64,000 nucleotides of DNA, from positions 248,001 to 312,000 of the forward strand of contig NZ_FQZO01000001.1 of the NCBI RefSeq assembly GCF_900142075.1, written 5' to 3'. Of the stretch, positions 1-8,497 are shown piece by piece (position 1 is the first letter of the stretch; every line of letters starts with the position of its first letter). A program made the translations under genes and the position numbers. Source of the DNA: Clostridium amylolyticum (GTDB lineage Bacteria; Bacillota; Clostridia; Clostridiales; Clostridiaceae). The notes beneath the pieces are model-generated. The model was not told where the DNA came from. It was given only the letters and a program-made list of their open reading frames with translations, and ran no database searches.

Positions 1-479
1 ACTTCATTGCAGCATTCGATATATGTTATATTTGGACATAGATTCTTATAATACTCAACAACCCTTTGGAAAACTTCTTCATATTGCTGATGTGTGATGA
101 TACCATCTATAGTTTCCCTTTCATATCTGCGCAAATTCAGCAATACTCTATCAGCGCATTCTGCATGGGATGTCAAGTACTCCTGGATATGAGCATTTAC
201 AGGTGAGGGTACGGTTAATGGCCAGTCATAGTCATAATGATTTTTATCCCCATGATACCTGTTAACTCCAATGGGATAATCCCAATAATATGAATCAGTT
301 CGATAATCCCATACTTCATCCAAGGTAATAAAAAGTCTGATGATGGAGGGACGGCCAATAACCTTTTCCATAACCTTTGGAAATAGAGGAGAAGGGGTGT
401 AACGCAATGTAGTATTCTGAAACTTTTCCACATGGGGCCATTTTCGATATGAATTTTTAGTATCAACAGTTATTTTCAT
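1..479 (-). CDS. Probable clan GH-A glycoside hydrolase, N-terminal part (runs off the left edge)
   Basis: The minus strand has an open frame of 159 codons from an ATG at 479, preceded by AGGAGG, to the window edge. The protein is rich in Trp, Tyr and His (DYPIGVNRYHGDKNHYDYDW). Its last visible residues are a hydrophobic strand followed by Asn-Glu (YIECCNEV). In clan GH-A glycosidases such as GH39 the acid/base catalyst is a Glu preceded by Asn at the end of the fourth strand, which fits. No signal peptide is visible, so a cytoplasmic enzyme is likely. It is divergent from a sugar-isomerase operon, which suggests that its product sugar feeds that operon. The family is uncertain because the C-terminal half is missing. 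Confidence 0.5.
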   Translation of the reverse strand, partial: MKITVDTKNSYRKWPHVEKFQNTTLRYTPSPLFPKVMEKVIGRPSIIRLFITLDEVWDYRTDSYYWDYPIGVNRYHGDKNHYDYDWPLTVPSPVNAHIQEYLTSHAECADRVLLNLRRYERETIDGIITHQQYEEVFQRVVEYYKNLCPNITYIECCNE

Positions 480-573
480 ATTTACCTCCTTATGCATATA
501 AATTAATTTAATAATATCACACTATTCTTATAAATGAAATAAAATAACAAAGAATAATAAAAAATAAAAAAGA

Positions 574-602
574 TTGAAATAAAATTACAAATGGGCTATA
601 TT
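574..602 (+). promoter_or_regulatory. Predicted sigma-A promoter of the isomerase operon
   Basis: TTGAAA (574-579) and TATATT (597-602) are separated by 17 bp, about 90 bp upstream of the chosen start at 691. The spacing is ideal and there is no competing gene. This is prediction only. Confidence 0.5.
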
Positions 603-690
603 AAATATAAGGGGGTGCAATCCTCAATAATTTATAAAAATGGAGTATGGGCAGCAAATCCCATGCCTCATTAATAAAGGAGAGTATTTT

Positions 691-2523
691 ATGAGCTTTA
701 TGTTTAAACCATTAGCCTATGATGATTTATCTGCAATCAACAAACCTTTATTATCATCTTTTGTTAGGTCAGCTATTGTAGTAGGGAATGAGAATGTAGC
801 AGAGAAGATCATAGGAAGTTTAGGCCAATTCCAAAAACCTGTTGTCCTCGTAGATGGATATGTAGGAAGTAACTTCGTGAATTTTGTAGAACAATTGCAA
901 AAGCAAATATCAGGTAAAAGCAGTAAAGGCTTTGACATGAAGGATGTATACCTGAGTGAAGAGAAAATTAATGAACTTACAAAGTCAAATTTACCACTGA
1001 ATTATGATGATGATCCGGTGTTGTTATTTGGTAGCTTGTTTGATGGAAAGCTTGAGGATTTTATAGATTATGAAAAATTAAAAACCATGGTTCGTGCAAT
1101 AATGGATTTTGATGGGGTAAGTATTGTCTATGGACATGGAGCGACTCTTGAGCCGTTGCTAGAAATTGCAGCCAAGGTGGTATATATTGATATTTCCCCT
1201 AAAAGCTCTGCTATAAGAGCTCGTGAGGGGAAATTTAAGAATATAGGCGATAATGAGACAAGACCATTTAATGCTCTTATGCGTCGTAACTATTTTGTTG
1301 ATTTTGAAATTGTAATTCATCAAAGAAAAAAGCTTATAGATAAAAATTTCATTGACTTTTATATTGATGGAAATTGGGATGATGAATACAAGCTGTTGCC
1401 ATTTGGAGCCTTGAAGGAGCTGCTTGGCACACTGGTGAAATATCCGTTTAGAAGTAAACCAGTCTATCTGGAAGGTATATGGGGTGGTGAATACATCAGA
1501 AAAGTAAGGAATATTCCTATGGATATTTCAAAAAACATAGCATGGATTTTTGAGTTCATTCCCATGGAAACCAGTATAGTTGTGGATGTGAATTCATATA
1601 AATTTGAATTGCCCTTTGCTACCTTCATGACCTTTGAGGGAAAATCTATCCTAGGTGAAAAAGCATATGAGAGCTTTGGAGGGTATTTCCCAATTCGTTT
1701 CAATTATGATGATACCTATCATAGTGATGGAAACATGTCCATACAGGTACATCCAAAGGGAGAGTTTACAAGGAAGCACTACAATGAAAAGGGCTCCCAG
1801 GATGAGGCTTACTATGTTATAGCTACAGGGCATAATGCTAAAACATATGTGGGATTTAGAAATGATGCTAACGTTGATGAGTTCATTGAGCTAGCGGAAA
1901 AATCCCAGAGTGATGGAAGTGACGTTAATTATAAAAAATATATAAATGGGGAAGCTTCCATACCAGGTAAGCAGTTCATGCTGCCAGCAGGTACTATTCA
2001 TGCTTCAGGCCAAAACCAGTTTATATTGGAACTGGGAAGCTTAACCATAGGCTCCTATACCTATAAGATTTATGACTATAATCGAAAGGACAAGGATGGA
2101 AAGCCCCGTCCAATTCATATGAAAAACGCAAAAAAAGTACTTGAATATAATAGAAATGCTGATTGGGTAAGGAAAAACATAATGATAGAACCTATTCTAA
2201 CAAAAGAATGTGAGGACTTTAAAGAATATATAGTAGGCGATACGAATTTGATGTATTATCAAACCAGCAGGGTGGAGCTTAATACAAGGGGAATCTACAG
2301 CTCAAATAATAATGATCAGTTTACGGTAATAACACTTGTTGACGGTGAAGAAATAGAGGTGTACTCTAAATCAAACCCGGATTTTAAGTTCACTCAAAAA
2401 TACCTTGAGATTGTGGTTATTCCAGCAAATATTACTGATTATGTAATCGTTAATAAGGGTTATCAACCTGCAGTTGTTCATAAAACCTATCTAAAGCCTA
2501 ATTTTGAGAATTATATTTTATAA
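691..2523 (+). CDS. Long mannose-6-phosphate isomerase-like protein with an extra N-terminal domain
   Basis: The protein has 610 residues, twice the length of a usual ManA. The C-terminal half has the type I phosphomannose isomerase cupin features: SIQVHPKGE, the metal-site stretch LPAGTIHASG, and LELGSLTIGSYTYKIYDY. The N-terminal ~270 residues are not ManA; they contain hydrophobic strands and a VYGHGATLEPLLEIAAKVVYID stretch of Rossmann-like appearance without a Walker A motif. I cannot name that domain. I prefer the ATG at 691, which has AAAGGAGAG in front; the ATG at 640 has no ribosome binding site. It is the first gene of an operon with a cupin PGI, a second ManA and an RpiR regulator, suggesting interconversion of mannose-, fructose- and glucose-6-phosphate or related phosphosugars. 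Confidence 0.75.
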   Translation: MSFMFKPLAYDDLSAINKPLLSSFVRSAIVVGNENVAEKIIGSLGQFQKPVVLVDGYVGSNFVNFVEQLQKQISGKSSKGFDMKDVYLSEEKINELTKSNLPLNYDDDPVLLFGSLFDGKLEDFIDYEKLKTMVRAIMDFDGVSIVYGHGATLEPLLEIAAKVVYIDISPKSSAIRAREGKFKNIGDNETRPFNALMRRNYFVDFEIVIHQRKKLIDKNFIDFYIDGNWDDEYKLLPFGALKELLGTLVKYPFRSKPVYLEGIWGGEYIRKVRNIPMDISKNIAWIFEFIPMETSIVVDVNSYKFELPFATFMTFEGKSILGEKAYESFGGYFPIRFNYDDTYHSDGNMSIQVHPKGEFTRKHYNEKGSQDEAYYVIATGHNAKTYVGFRNDANVDEFIELAEKSQSDGSDVNYKKYINGEASIPGKQFMLPAGTIHASGQNQFILELGSLTIGSYTYKIYDYNRKDKDGKPRPIHMKNAKKVLEYNRNADWVRKNIMIEPILTKECEDFKEYIVGDTNLMYYQTSRVELNTRGIYSSNNNDQFTVITLVDGEEIEVYSKSNPDFKFTQKYLEIVVIPANITDYVIVNKGYQPAVVHKTYLKPNFENYIL

Positions 2524-2538
2524 TTTGGAGGTAAAATC

Positions 2539-3111
2539 ATGGATTTTATTAGAGAGCCAAAAGCTATTCAAAAATTCTGGGATGATTTCGAGTTAAGCGG
2601 ACAAAAGGTACAGTGGCGTCAAAAGATGATCAGAGAATGCATTAATGTTTACAAGAACAACGATGCTATTAATGATTTTGGTGACCAAATTGCCTATAGG
2701 GTGGCCAATCAGAACTTAAATAGAGAAAGCTTCGTAAAAGGCAATTTGCAGTGGGGTATCACTTATATAAATCCCTTTACAGTAGATGGAGAATGTGCCA
2801 TGACTTCAGGTCACTATCATGACGACAGTGATTGTGATGAATATTATTACGGGTTAGGTGGTACAGGCTTTCTGCTTTTCTGGGATGGCATGGAGGATTT
2901 TTACGCAGAAAAAATATATAAGGGTTCACTTCACTACATCAATGGACATTATGCCCATAGAATAATAAACAGTGGAGATACACTCCTTGCTGTTGCAGCC
3001 TGCAGCCTTCCATCTAGCAAGCAAAACCACAAGAGAATTGAAGAAAATGGTTTCCCATATCGTTGTTACAAAGAAAATGGACAAATTATTTGGAAGGTAC
3101 AGAAGCTATGA
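2539..3111 (+). CDS. Cupin-type glucose-6-phosphate isomerase
   Basis: 190 residues, the size of the cupin phosphoglucose isomerase family best known from archaea. It is unrelated to the ~450-residue SIS-fold PGI of most bacteria. The metal-binding cupin signature is complete: TSGHYHDDSDCDEYYYGLGG near residues 90-110, then NGHYAHRIINSGD near 135-147, providing His and Glu ligands. It would interconvert glucose-6-phosphate and fructose-6-phosphate in the cytoplasm. The gene lies 15 bp after the long ManA-like gene and its stop overlaps the start of the next isomerase (ATGA), so translation is probably coupled. The substrate could be another aldose phosphate. Confidence 0.8.
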   Translation: MDFIREPKAIQKFWDDFELSGQKVQWRQKMIRECINVYKNNDAINDFGDQIAYRVANQNLNRESFVKGNLQWGITYINPFTVDGECAMTSGHYHDDSDCDEYYYGLGGTGFLLFWDGMEDFYAEKIYKGSLHYINGHYAHRIINSGDTLLAVAACSLPSSKQNHKRIEENGFPYRCYKENGQIIWKVQKL

Positions 3112-4025
3112 AGCCAATTAGACTGCAGCCTGTTAATGTAAAGGCATTATGGGCAGGAAACCGTCTATCCAAATTGAGAAACCTGGAGGAAGGCACAGGG
3201 ATTATCCGTGAGGTATGCGCATATAGAAAGAGCGAAAACTCCATACTCAATGATGAGTATAAGGGCATGAATTTACGTGATTTAATCAATCTTCATTATA
3301 ATGACCTAATGGGGAATGATAATAGCGACCAGATGATCCGAGCTGCATATATTGATGCCAGGGAAGATTTGTCCATACAGGTGCATCCAGGGGAGGAATA
3401 TGCAAAGAAAATGGAAAATGACTTTGGGAAATCAGAGTCCTGGTATGTGTTGGAATGTGATGAAAACTCTTCAGTTATTGCTGGATGTAGTATAAATGAT
3501 AGTGAATTGCTAAAGCAAGTTGCAATTAACGGAAGCATAGAGGAGTATCTCATTCGCATTCCTGTTAGGCAGGGTGATTTTGTATATATTCCGGCAGGTC
3601 TGATACATGCTTGTGGAAAAGGGACACTTGTTATGGAAATTGGAAGTTTCGGTGGTGTTACCTACCGTATGTATGATTATGGAAGAGGGAGAGAATTGCA
3701 TCTGGATAAAGGTTTTCAGGTCCTTGACACTTCCCTTAGGGCATCTAAAAAGGAATTCCCATTGGATTCAAGAAACAAGAATAGGATAGAAAATGGTGTA
3801 GTGTCTAAGGAGTTTAAGGTGGATGTTATTGATACCATAGGATCACAGAGGATTACTAAGGAGAATAAATATCATATACTTACTTGCGTACTCAATGAGT
3901 GTAATATTATAATAGATGAAGAAAAATATAGTCTACATTACACTGAAACCTTATTGATACCCGCATCGATAAATGAGTATGAAATACAAGGAGACTGCAG
4001 AGTTCTGTGTAGTTATAGACCGTAA
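3108..4025 (+). CDS. manA: Class I mannose-6-phosphate isomerase
   Basis: 305 residues from the ATG at 3108, the normal length of the short Firmicute ManA. The start overlaps the stop of the cupin PGI gene and has GGAAGG about 10 bp upstream; the longer frame from 3063 would overlap the PGI gene by 49 bases and is rejected. Zinc-site and active-site features are visible: SIQVHPGEEYAKK near residues 86-98, IPAGLIHACGKGT near 160-172, and EIGSFGGVTYRMYDYGR after it. It interconverts mannose-6-phosphate and fructose-6-phosphate. It is the second ManA-type protein of the operon and may differ from the first in substrate. Confidence 0.85.
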   Translation: MKPIRLQPVNVKALWAGNRLSKLRNLEEGTGIIREVCAYRKSENSILNDEYKGMNLRDLINLHYNDLMGNDNSDQMIRAAYIDAREDLSIQVHPGEEYAKKMENDFGKSESWYVLECDENSSVIAGCSINDSELLKQVAINGSIEEYLIRIPVRQGDFVYIPAGLIHACGKGTLVMEIGSFGGVTYRMYDYGRGRELHLDKGFQVLDTSLRASKKEFPLDSRNKNRIENGVVSKEFKVDVIDTIGSQRITKENKYHILTCVLNECNIIIDEEKYSLHYTETLLIPASINEYEIQGDCRVLCSYRP

Positions 4026-4040
4026 TAAGGAGATTATCCT

Positions 4041-4892
4041 ATGGATATGATTTATACAATAAGAAGTATTTATAACACATTGCCCCAATCAGAAAAAAGG
4101 GTTGCCGATTTTATAATGAAAAATCCAAGGAAAGTATTAACTCTTAGTGTCTTTGAATTAGCTGAATTATGCAATGTATCTGCACCATCTGTTTCCAGAT
4201 TTGTGAAAAAGACCTTTGGTGTAAATTTTCATGAAACTAAGGTAGAGTTAGCAAAAAGTCTTTCTAAAATAGAGAAAAGTCACATAACTGAACTTTTAAG
4301 CTGGGCGGATGATCTGAGTGATATGCCTTCAAAGATAATTAATGAGATTTCATTGACATGTAACGATGTTATAACAGCCAACCCCATTGACACATTTAAG
4401 GATATTATAAATTTAATTAAAGATGCCGGGACAGTTTACTTTTTTGCAGTAGGTTCATCAGCTATGGTCGCAATGGACTTTCAAAACAAGCTATTGAAGA
4501 TTGGGATTAAATCTGTATTTATAAATGATGGTAATTTAAACATTCTAAATTCAAATGTTTGTACCTCTAAGGATGTGGCAATAGCCATAAGTTTTAGCGG
4601 ACGTTCAAAGGAAGTTAATATCGCTGTAAATAATGCAAAAAAAAGTAATACTCCAATTGTAGCCATTACTCAAAAAATAGAAAGCAGCTTAGGCCAGCTG
4701 GCTGATTATGTACTTTTAACTCCAAGCTATGAAATAAATGAAAACCGCTTAGGAGCAATTTTCTCAAGGTATGGACAATTGTTTATAGTAGACTATTTAT
4801 ATATGGGACTTACAAAACAGGTAATTAAGAACACCGAACAATTCTCTGACAACTATCACAAATTCTTTGAAATGCTAAAAGAGGATAAGTGA
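4041..4892 (+). CDS. RpiR/MurR-family transcriptional regulator (HTH + SIS domain)
   Basis: 283 residues. The N-terminal ~75 residues form an RpiR-type helix-turn-helix (LAELCNVSAPSVSRFVKKTFG). The C-terminal half is a SIS domain that binds phosphosugars (FFAVGSSAMVAMDFQNKLLKIG and AISFSGRSKEVN). The gene follows manA by 15 bp with AAGGAG in front, so it belongs to the isomerase operon and probably controls it in response to a sugar phosphate. I did not identify its operator. Confidence 0.85.
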   Translation: MDMIYTIRSIYNTLPQSEKRVADFIMKNPRKVLTLSVFELAELCNVSAPSVSRFVKKTFGVNFHETKVELAKSLSKIEKSHITELLSWADDLSDMPSKIINEISLTCNDVITANPIDTFKDIINLIKDAGTVYFFAVGSSAMVAMDFQNKLLKIGIKSVFINDGNLNILNSNVCTSKDVAIAISFSGRSKEVNIAVNNAKKSNTPIVAITQKIESSLGQLADYVLLTPSYEINENRLGAIFSRYGQLFIVDYLYMGLTKQVIKNTEQFSDNYHKFFEMLKEDK

Positions 4893-4945
4893 TGAAAAAA
4901 GTTAATGTTGATTTTATTTCGCATATGAAAGGGTATATATATTAA
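4892..4945 (+). CDS. Tiny ORF overlapping the end of the RpiR gene
   Basis: A 17-codon frame (MKKVNVDFISHMKGYIY) starts in a TGATG overlap with the stop of the RpiR gene and ends 45 bp before a terminator. The overlap resembles translational coupling, and it could be the truncated start of a lost next gene. No homology is recognisable, and it may not be a gene. Confidence 0.2.
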   Translation: MKKVNVDFISHMKGYIY

Positions 4946-4989
4946 ATAAGTTTACAATTTGTTATTCGCCACTCATGAAATCAATTGTT

Positions 4990-5026
4990 AAGAAGTCTGT
5001 AATAATGGTTACAGACTTCTTTAGTA
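4990..5026 (+). terminator. Rho-independent terminator of the isomerase operon
   Basis: A perfect 13-bp stem (4990-5002 with 5009-5021) around the 6-nt loop TAATGG, followed by a short T-rich stretch. It lies 45 bp past the last frame of the operon. Confidence 0.75.
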
Positions 5027-5150
5027 TTTAGGAAAATATAAATTTTTAGCATAATAAATATACTTATAGAGATAATAAAAACGTAGATCTTTATCTTTTT
5101 AATATTAGTTTTAAATAACTTTATAACATAAGACAAGGAGAGATGAATTT

Positions 5151-5378
5151 ATGAAAAATAAACCAGATGATAGAACAAATAATGCAGCTAGAATTCAACA
5201 TAATATTACTAATACCATTGAAAATATTCATCGTGCTGATGAAATGATTGAAGAAACCAGCGATGACAATATGAGAAGAACCTTAGAAGAAAAAAATAAA
5301 AGAAGAGAAGAAGCTCTGAAGGGCATGAAAAGTGAAATGAAAGACGAAACTATAGCTAGAGAAAATGGCTATAAATAG
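5151..5378 (+). CDS. tlp: Small acid-soluble spore protein, Tlp family
   Basis: 75 residues, charged and helical, with the Tlp signature: KPDDRTNNAARIQHNI, NTIENIHRADEMIEE and a basic EEKNKRREEALKGM stretch ending DETIARENGYK. Tlp is a minor spore-core protein made in the forespore of Bacillus and Clostridium, so the host forms spores. AAGGAGAG precedes the ATG. The gene stands alone between two terminators, consistent with its own forespore promoter, which I could not define. Confidence 0.9.
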   Translation: MKNKPDDRTNNAARIQHNITNTIENIHRADEMIEETSDDNMRRTLEEKNKRREEALKGMKSEMKDETIARENGYK

Positions 5379-5392
5379 AGTTTATTAAGGAT

Positions 5393-5433
5393 AAAAATGA
5401 CCTGAAATTATAGATTTTCAGGTCATTTTTTTT
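5393..5433 (+). terminator. Terminator of tlp
   Basis: A perfect 15-bp stem (5393-5407 with 5416-5430) with an 8-nt loop, continuing into a run of T. It starts 14 bp after the tlp stop. Confidence 0.85.
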
Positions 5434-5470
5434 ATTAATAAGATGTTATAATAAAATAGGGGTGTTTTAA

Positions 5471-6580
5471 ATGGATAATTATAATTTTATAAATGAATTA
5501 TTTAATAAAATAAATGAAGAAAACAAAAACATAACACCAGCTAATATTATGCTAATAGGAAAAACTGGTGTTGGTAAAAGTACATTGATAAACAACATAT
5601 TTAGAGAAAACTTAGCTGAAACAGGCATAGGAAAACCAGTTACGCAGCATTTAAAGAAGATAACTAAAGAAGGGATTCCAATAAACTTATATGATAGTAA
5701 GGGATTAGAGTTAGATCCTTCAGTTCAGAACCAAGTAAGAGATGATATTAATGCTGAAATAGATAGAATACATAAAAGTAGAGATATTAATTCTGAAAAT
5801 CTAATACACGTTATATGGTACTGTATAAATGCCACTTCAAATAGAATAGAGGATTTTGAAATTCAATGGATTAAGGAGTTATCTGAAAAAGTACCTGTAA
5901 TCGTGGTTCTAACTCAAAGCTTTAGTGATAATTCAAAGGAGCTTGAAAAGTATATTGATAATATGAATTTAAACATAAAGGGGATACAGAGAATTTTAGC
6001 TGAACCAATAAAATTTGGAAGCATAGAATTGCCCAGCTTTGGCCTTCAAGAGCTGGTAGAAAAGACATATCAGGTTTTACCACAAGGTATAAGAAGAGCT
6101 TTTAACAATGCCCAGAAGGTAGACTTAAAAAGGAAAGTGGACGAAGCTACAAGATGGGCATTAGGATATATAGGGACTTCCTTTGGAGTAGGCTTTACGC
6201 CAATTCCATTTTCAGATTCAGCAATATTGATTCCAGGGCAAGTTGGAATGTTAGCACATATAACCTCAATTTTTGGTGTCAAAGTTGATAAGGATTTACT
6301 TGTGGCCATAGCCTCAGGTGTTGGTGGTATTGCAGGAGCAACCATAGCCGGTAAGACCTTAGTAGCAAATCTAATAAAGTTTATACCCGGTGCAGGCACA
6401 TTAATTGGGGGAGCAATCAGTGGTGCTACAGCAAGTACATTGACTACTGCCTTGGCATTTTCATATATTGAAGTTATGAAAAGAGTAGCGGCAAACCAAT
6501 ATGAAGGCAAAGTAGCAAAAAATGAAGAGATATCACAAATGATGTATGATGAACTAAAAAAACATTTCAAGAAAAGCTAA
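5471..6580 (+). CDS. Membrane-associated GTPase with C-terminal DUF697-like domain
   Basis: 369 residues. G1/P-loop is GKTGVGKST (residues 30-38) and the G3-like motif is DSKG (75-78). At the G4 position, where TKxD is expected, the sequence is TQSFSD (148-153), so guanine specificity is not certain. Residues ~220-345 are Gly/Ala-rich and hydrophobic (FGVGFTPIPFSDSAILIPGQ, GAGTLIGGAISGATASTLTT), like the DUF697 tail of YcjF/Era-like GTPases that touch membranes. A GGGGTG ribosome binding site is present. The role is unknown. It is monocistronic or co-transcribed with the following GNAT gene 45 bp downstream. Confidence 0.75.
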   Translation: MDNYNFINELFNKINEENKNITPANIMLIGKTGVGKSTLINNIFRENLAETGIGKPVTQHLKKITKEGIPINLYDSKGLELDPSVQNQVRDDINAEIDRIHKSRDINSENLIHVIWYCINATSNRIEDFEIQWIKELSEKVPVIVVLTQSFSDNSKELEKYIDNMNLNIKGIQRILAEPIKFGSIELPSFGLQELVEKTYQVLPQGIRRAFNNAQKVDLKRKVDEATRWALGYIGTSFGVGFTPIPFSDSAILIPGQVGMLAHITSIFGVKVDKDLLVAIASGVGGIAGATIAGKTLVANLIKFIPGAGTLIGGAISGATASTLTTALAFSYIEVMKRVAANQYEGKVAKNEEISQMMYDELKKHFKKS

Positions 6581-6625
6581 TTGAGAGCGGATAAGTAATG
6601 TTTCAAGATGCATGGGGGGTAGGGT

Positions 6626-7450
6626 ATGTATACAATTAAGGATAGTGAAAGAAAAAATACTATAGAGGCTTATGATGATGAAGAAAATCTTGTAGGAGAA
6701 GCAATGATTTGTCCTTTTAAGGCTTCAGACATACATGAGAAACCTAGAATGAATATTTATTTTGATATTAATGTTAATGATATTGAAGGTAAAAATGAAA
6801 TAAAAGATCAAATGTTTGATGAGATAATAAAACGTTCACGAGCTATAAGGGAGAACTATAAAGATTTTGTAGTGAAGGTTTATCATTGCTGTTTTTCAGA
6901 TGATAAAGAAAATATAGAATATTATTCTTCAAAAGCAGGTTTCAAGAATGATGAAGGTATGTATATAATTAAAAAGGAATTGATGCATGAGGAAAGCTTT
7001 GAAATTAAGGAAATTGAGGGTGTTGATTTTTGTAATCTTCAATTTGAAGATGAACATGAGATGATGGAATTAGTGGAAAAACAAAATAAGGTATTTACAA
7101 GTGGATATTCAGTGGAAGATTTAAAAAACTTGAAGGATAACAACCAATGGTTTAGCATAGCAGCTAAGCATAAAGGAGAGATTATAGGTAACATTGTTGT
7201 AGTTATAAAGGAAGATGAATCAAAAATTAAATATGCCTGGGTGGATGATTTATTTGTCTCAAAAGAATGGAGAAAATTTGGTATTGGCAAAAATCTAATT
7301 CTTAAAGCCTTTAAGGAATTGATAGCTTTAGGCATTAAAGAGTCAAGGTTGGAAGTATGGAGCGACAATAAAAGAGCATTATCAGCCTATGAGAGTGTAG
7401 GGTATAAATTTTATAAGCAGACAGAATGTTCAATTGGAATGTTCCTCTAG
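6626..7450 (+). CDS. GNAT N-acetyltransferase with two tandem GNAT-like halves
   Basis: 274 residues. The C-terminal half (about 130-274) is a clear GNAT domain, with the acetyl-CoA loop in VSKEWRKFGIGKNLILKAF and the late motif SDNKRALSAYESVGYKFY. The N-terminal half has the same layout (YYSSKAGFKNDEGMYIIKKEL) but lacks a convincing acetyl-CoA loop, so it looks like a degenerate second GNAT fold. The substrate is unknown. It sits 45 bp downstream of the GTPase gene. Confidence 0.75.
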   Translation: MYTIKDSERKNTIEAYDDEENLVGEAMICPFKASDIHEKPRMNIYFDINVNDIEGKNEIKDQMFDEIIKRSRAIRENYKDFVVKVYHCCFSDDKENIEYYSSKAGFKNDEGMYIIKKELMHEESFEIKEIEGVDFCNLQFEDEHEMMELVEKQNKVFTSGYSVEDLKNLKDNNQWFSIAAKHKGEIIGNIVVVIKEDESKIKYAWVDDLFVSKEWRKFGIGKNLILKAFKELIALGIKESRLEVWSDNKRALSAYESVGYKFYKQTECSIGMFL

Positions 7451-7643
7451 AGTTTAAGGCTGCATAGAAAACTTCCTCTACATCACTCATTACCCCAGTA
7501 TAGTTTGTTGAAATATTTAAGTGACCAGTTGTTACTGGCTGCTTAGTGGTCTTTTTCAATACGGTCAATTCTCTTTTAGTATACCCAATGCAGAGGAAGT
7601 ATAATCGGATAATTTAGCATTTTAAATGCGGGGATTATTAATT

Positions 7644-8318
7644 TTACTTTATACCATCTATTTCTAACTTCAATCTATCAAAATATATCTCCATAAAATT
7701 AAGTCTTTCTTTTCCAATTTCTTTTGCTTTTTGGGTATATAATTTATCTGGAATTTTTTTGAACTTTACTTCGTATTCAATAAAAGGTGTATGTTGCGAA
7801 ACATCTTTTAATCTTCCATTTTCAACAGTATTAACTTTGAGATAATCATTTAATGGTTCGTTTACTGTTAGTCTTTGTTCAAATTGTCCTGCTAACATAA
7901 AAGTACGAGCAATTCCACTTGCTCCTATAACATCAAGTTTATCTGAATCAAAGAGTATTTTTGCTTCTATTGAATTAGGTTCATTTCCAGTTCTGAATCT
8001 ATGTGCTATAATACAGTGTTTTATCTTCTCCATTTTATCTTCTTCATATTCTAAATTTCTTAATATATCCTCTGCAATTACACTGCCTAAAACAGCATGG
8101 TCAAATTCCCCCGTTTTATCTTGGCTCTCTTCAACCCTTGCAATATCATGTAATAATGCTGATGGAATAAGGATTTCTAAATCAACATCTTTCTCATATT
8201 TTGCAAGTAATAAACAAAGAGTATAAACTCTAAATACATGGTCTAAATTATGTGCTGAACAAGTTAATTTATCTTGAACAATTTCTATAATCTTTCTATG
8301 CTTGGTTTCCATATTCAT
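7644..8318 (-). CDS. HD-domain phosphohydrolase
   Basis: 224 residues from the ATG at 8318, which has AGGAGG at ideal spacing; the upstream ATG at 8348 has none. The HD metal-site pattern is present: HNLDHVFRVYTL, ALLHDIARVEESQ (His-Asp), FDHAVLGSV, IAHRF and a later DSDKLDVIG. This order matches the YedJ/YpgQ-like group of soluble HD phosphohydrolases. The substrate is not predictable. It is divergent from the ANT(6)-like gene. Confidence 0.8.
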   Translation of the reverse strand: MNMETKHRKIIEIVQDKLTCSAHNLDHVFRVYTLCLLLAKYEKDVDLEILIPSALLHDIARVEESQDKTGEFDHAVLGSVIAEDILRNLEYEEDKMEKIKHCIIAHRFRTGNEPNSIEAKILFDSDKLDVIGASGIARTFMLAGQFEQRLTVNEPLNDYLKVNTVENGRLKDVSQHTPFIEYEVKFKKIPDKLYTQKAKEIGKERLNFMEIYFDRLKLEIDGIK

Positions 8319-8497
8319 ATATTTTCCTCCTATATATAAAATTTCCATAAAGACAAAATACCAAACATAAGTTCTTTTGTCAAATTACTAAATTCTAGGA
8401 AATAACCATTTGAAACACATATTGAAATTTGTATAATTAAGTAAGAGAATAAAGATAATTAGTGAGTGGTAAAAAGGATTTTATTGAGGAGGGCAAA

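Noticed and set aside
6070..6570. 166-codon minus-strand frame
   Set aside because: Antisense to the hydrophobic tail of the GTPase gene, with no ribosome binding site; the Pro/Ala-rich product is typical of a shadow frame.
7335..7568. Minus-strand frame between the GNAT and HD genes
   Set aside because: Overlaps the GNAT 3' end; I considered a recombinase remnant but found no recognisable motif.
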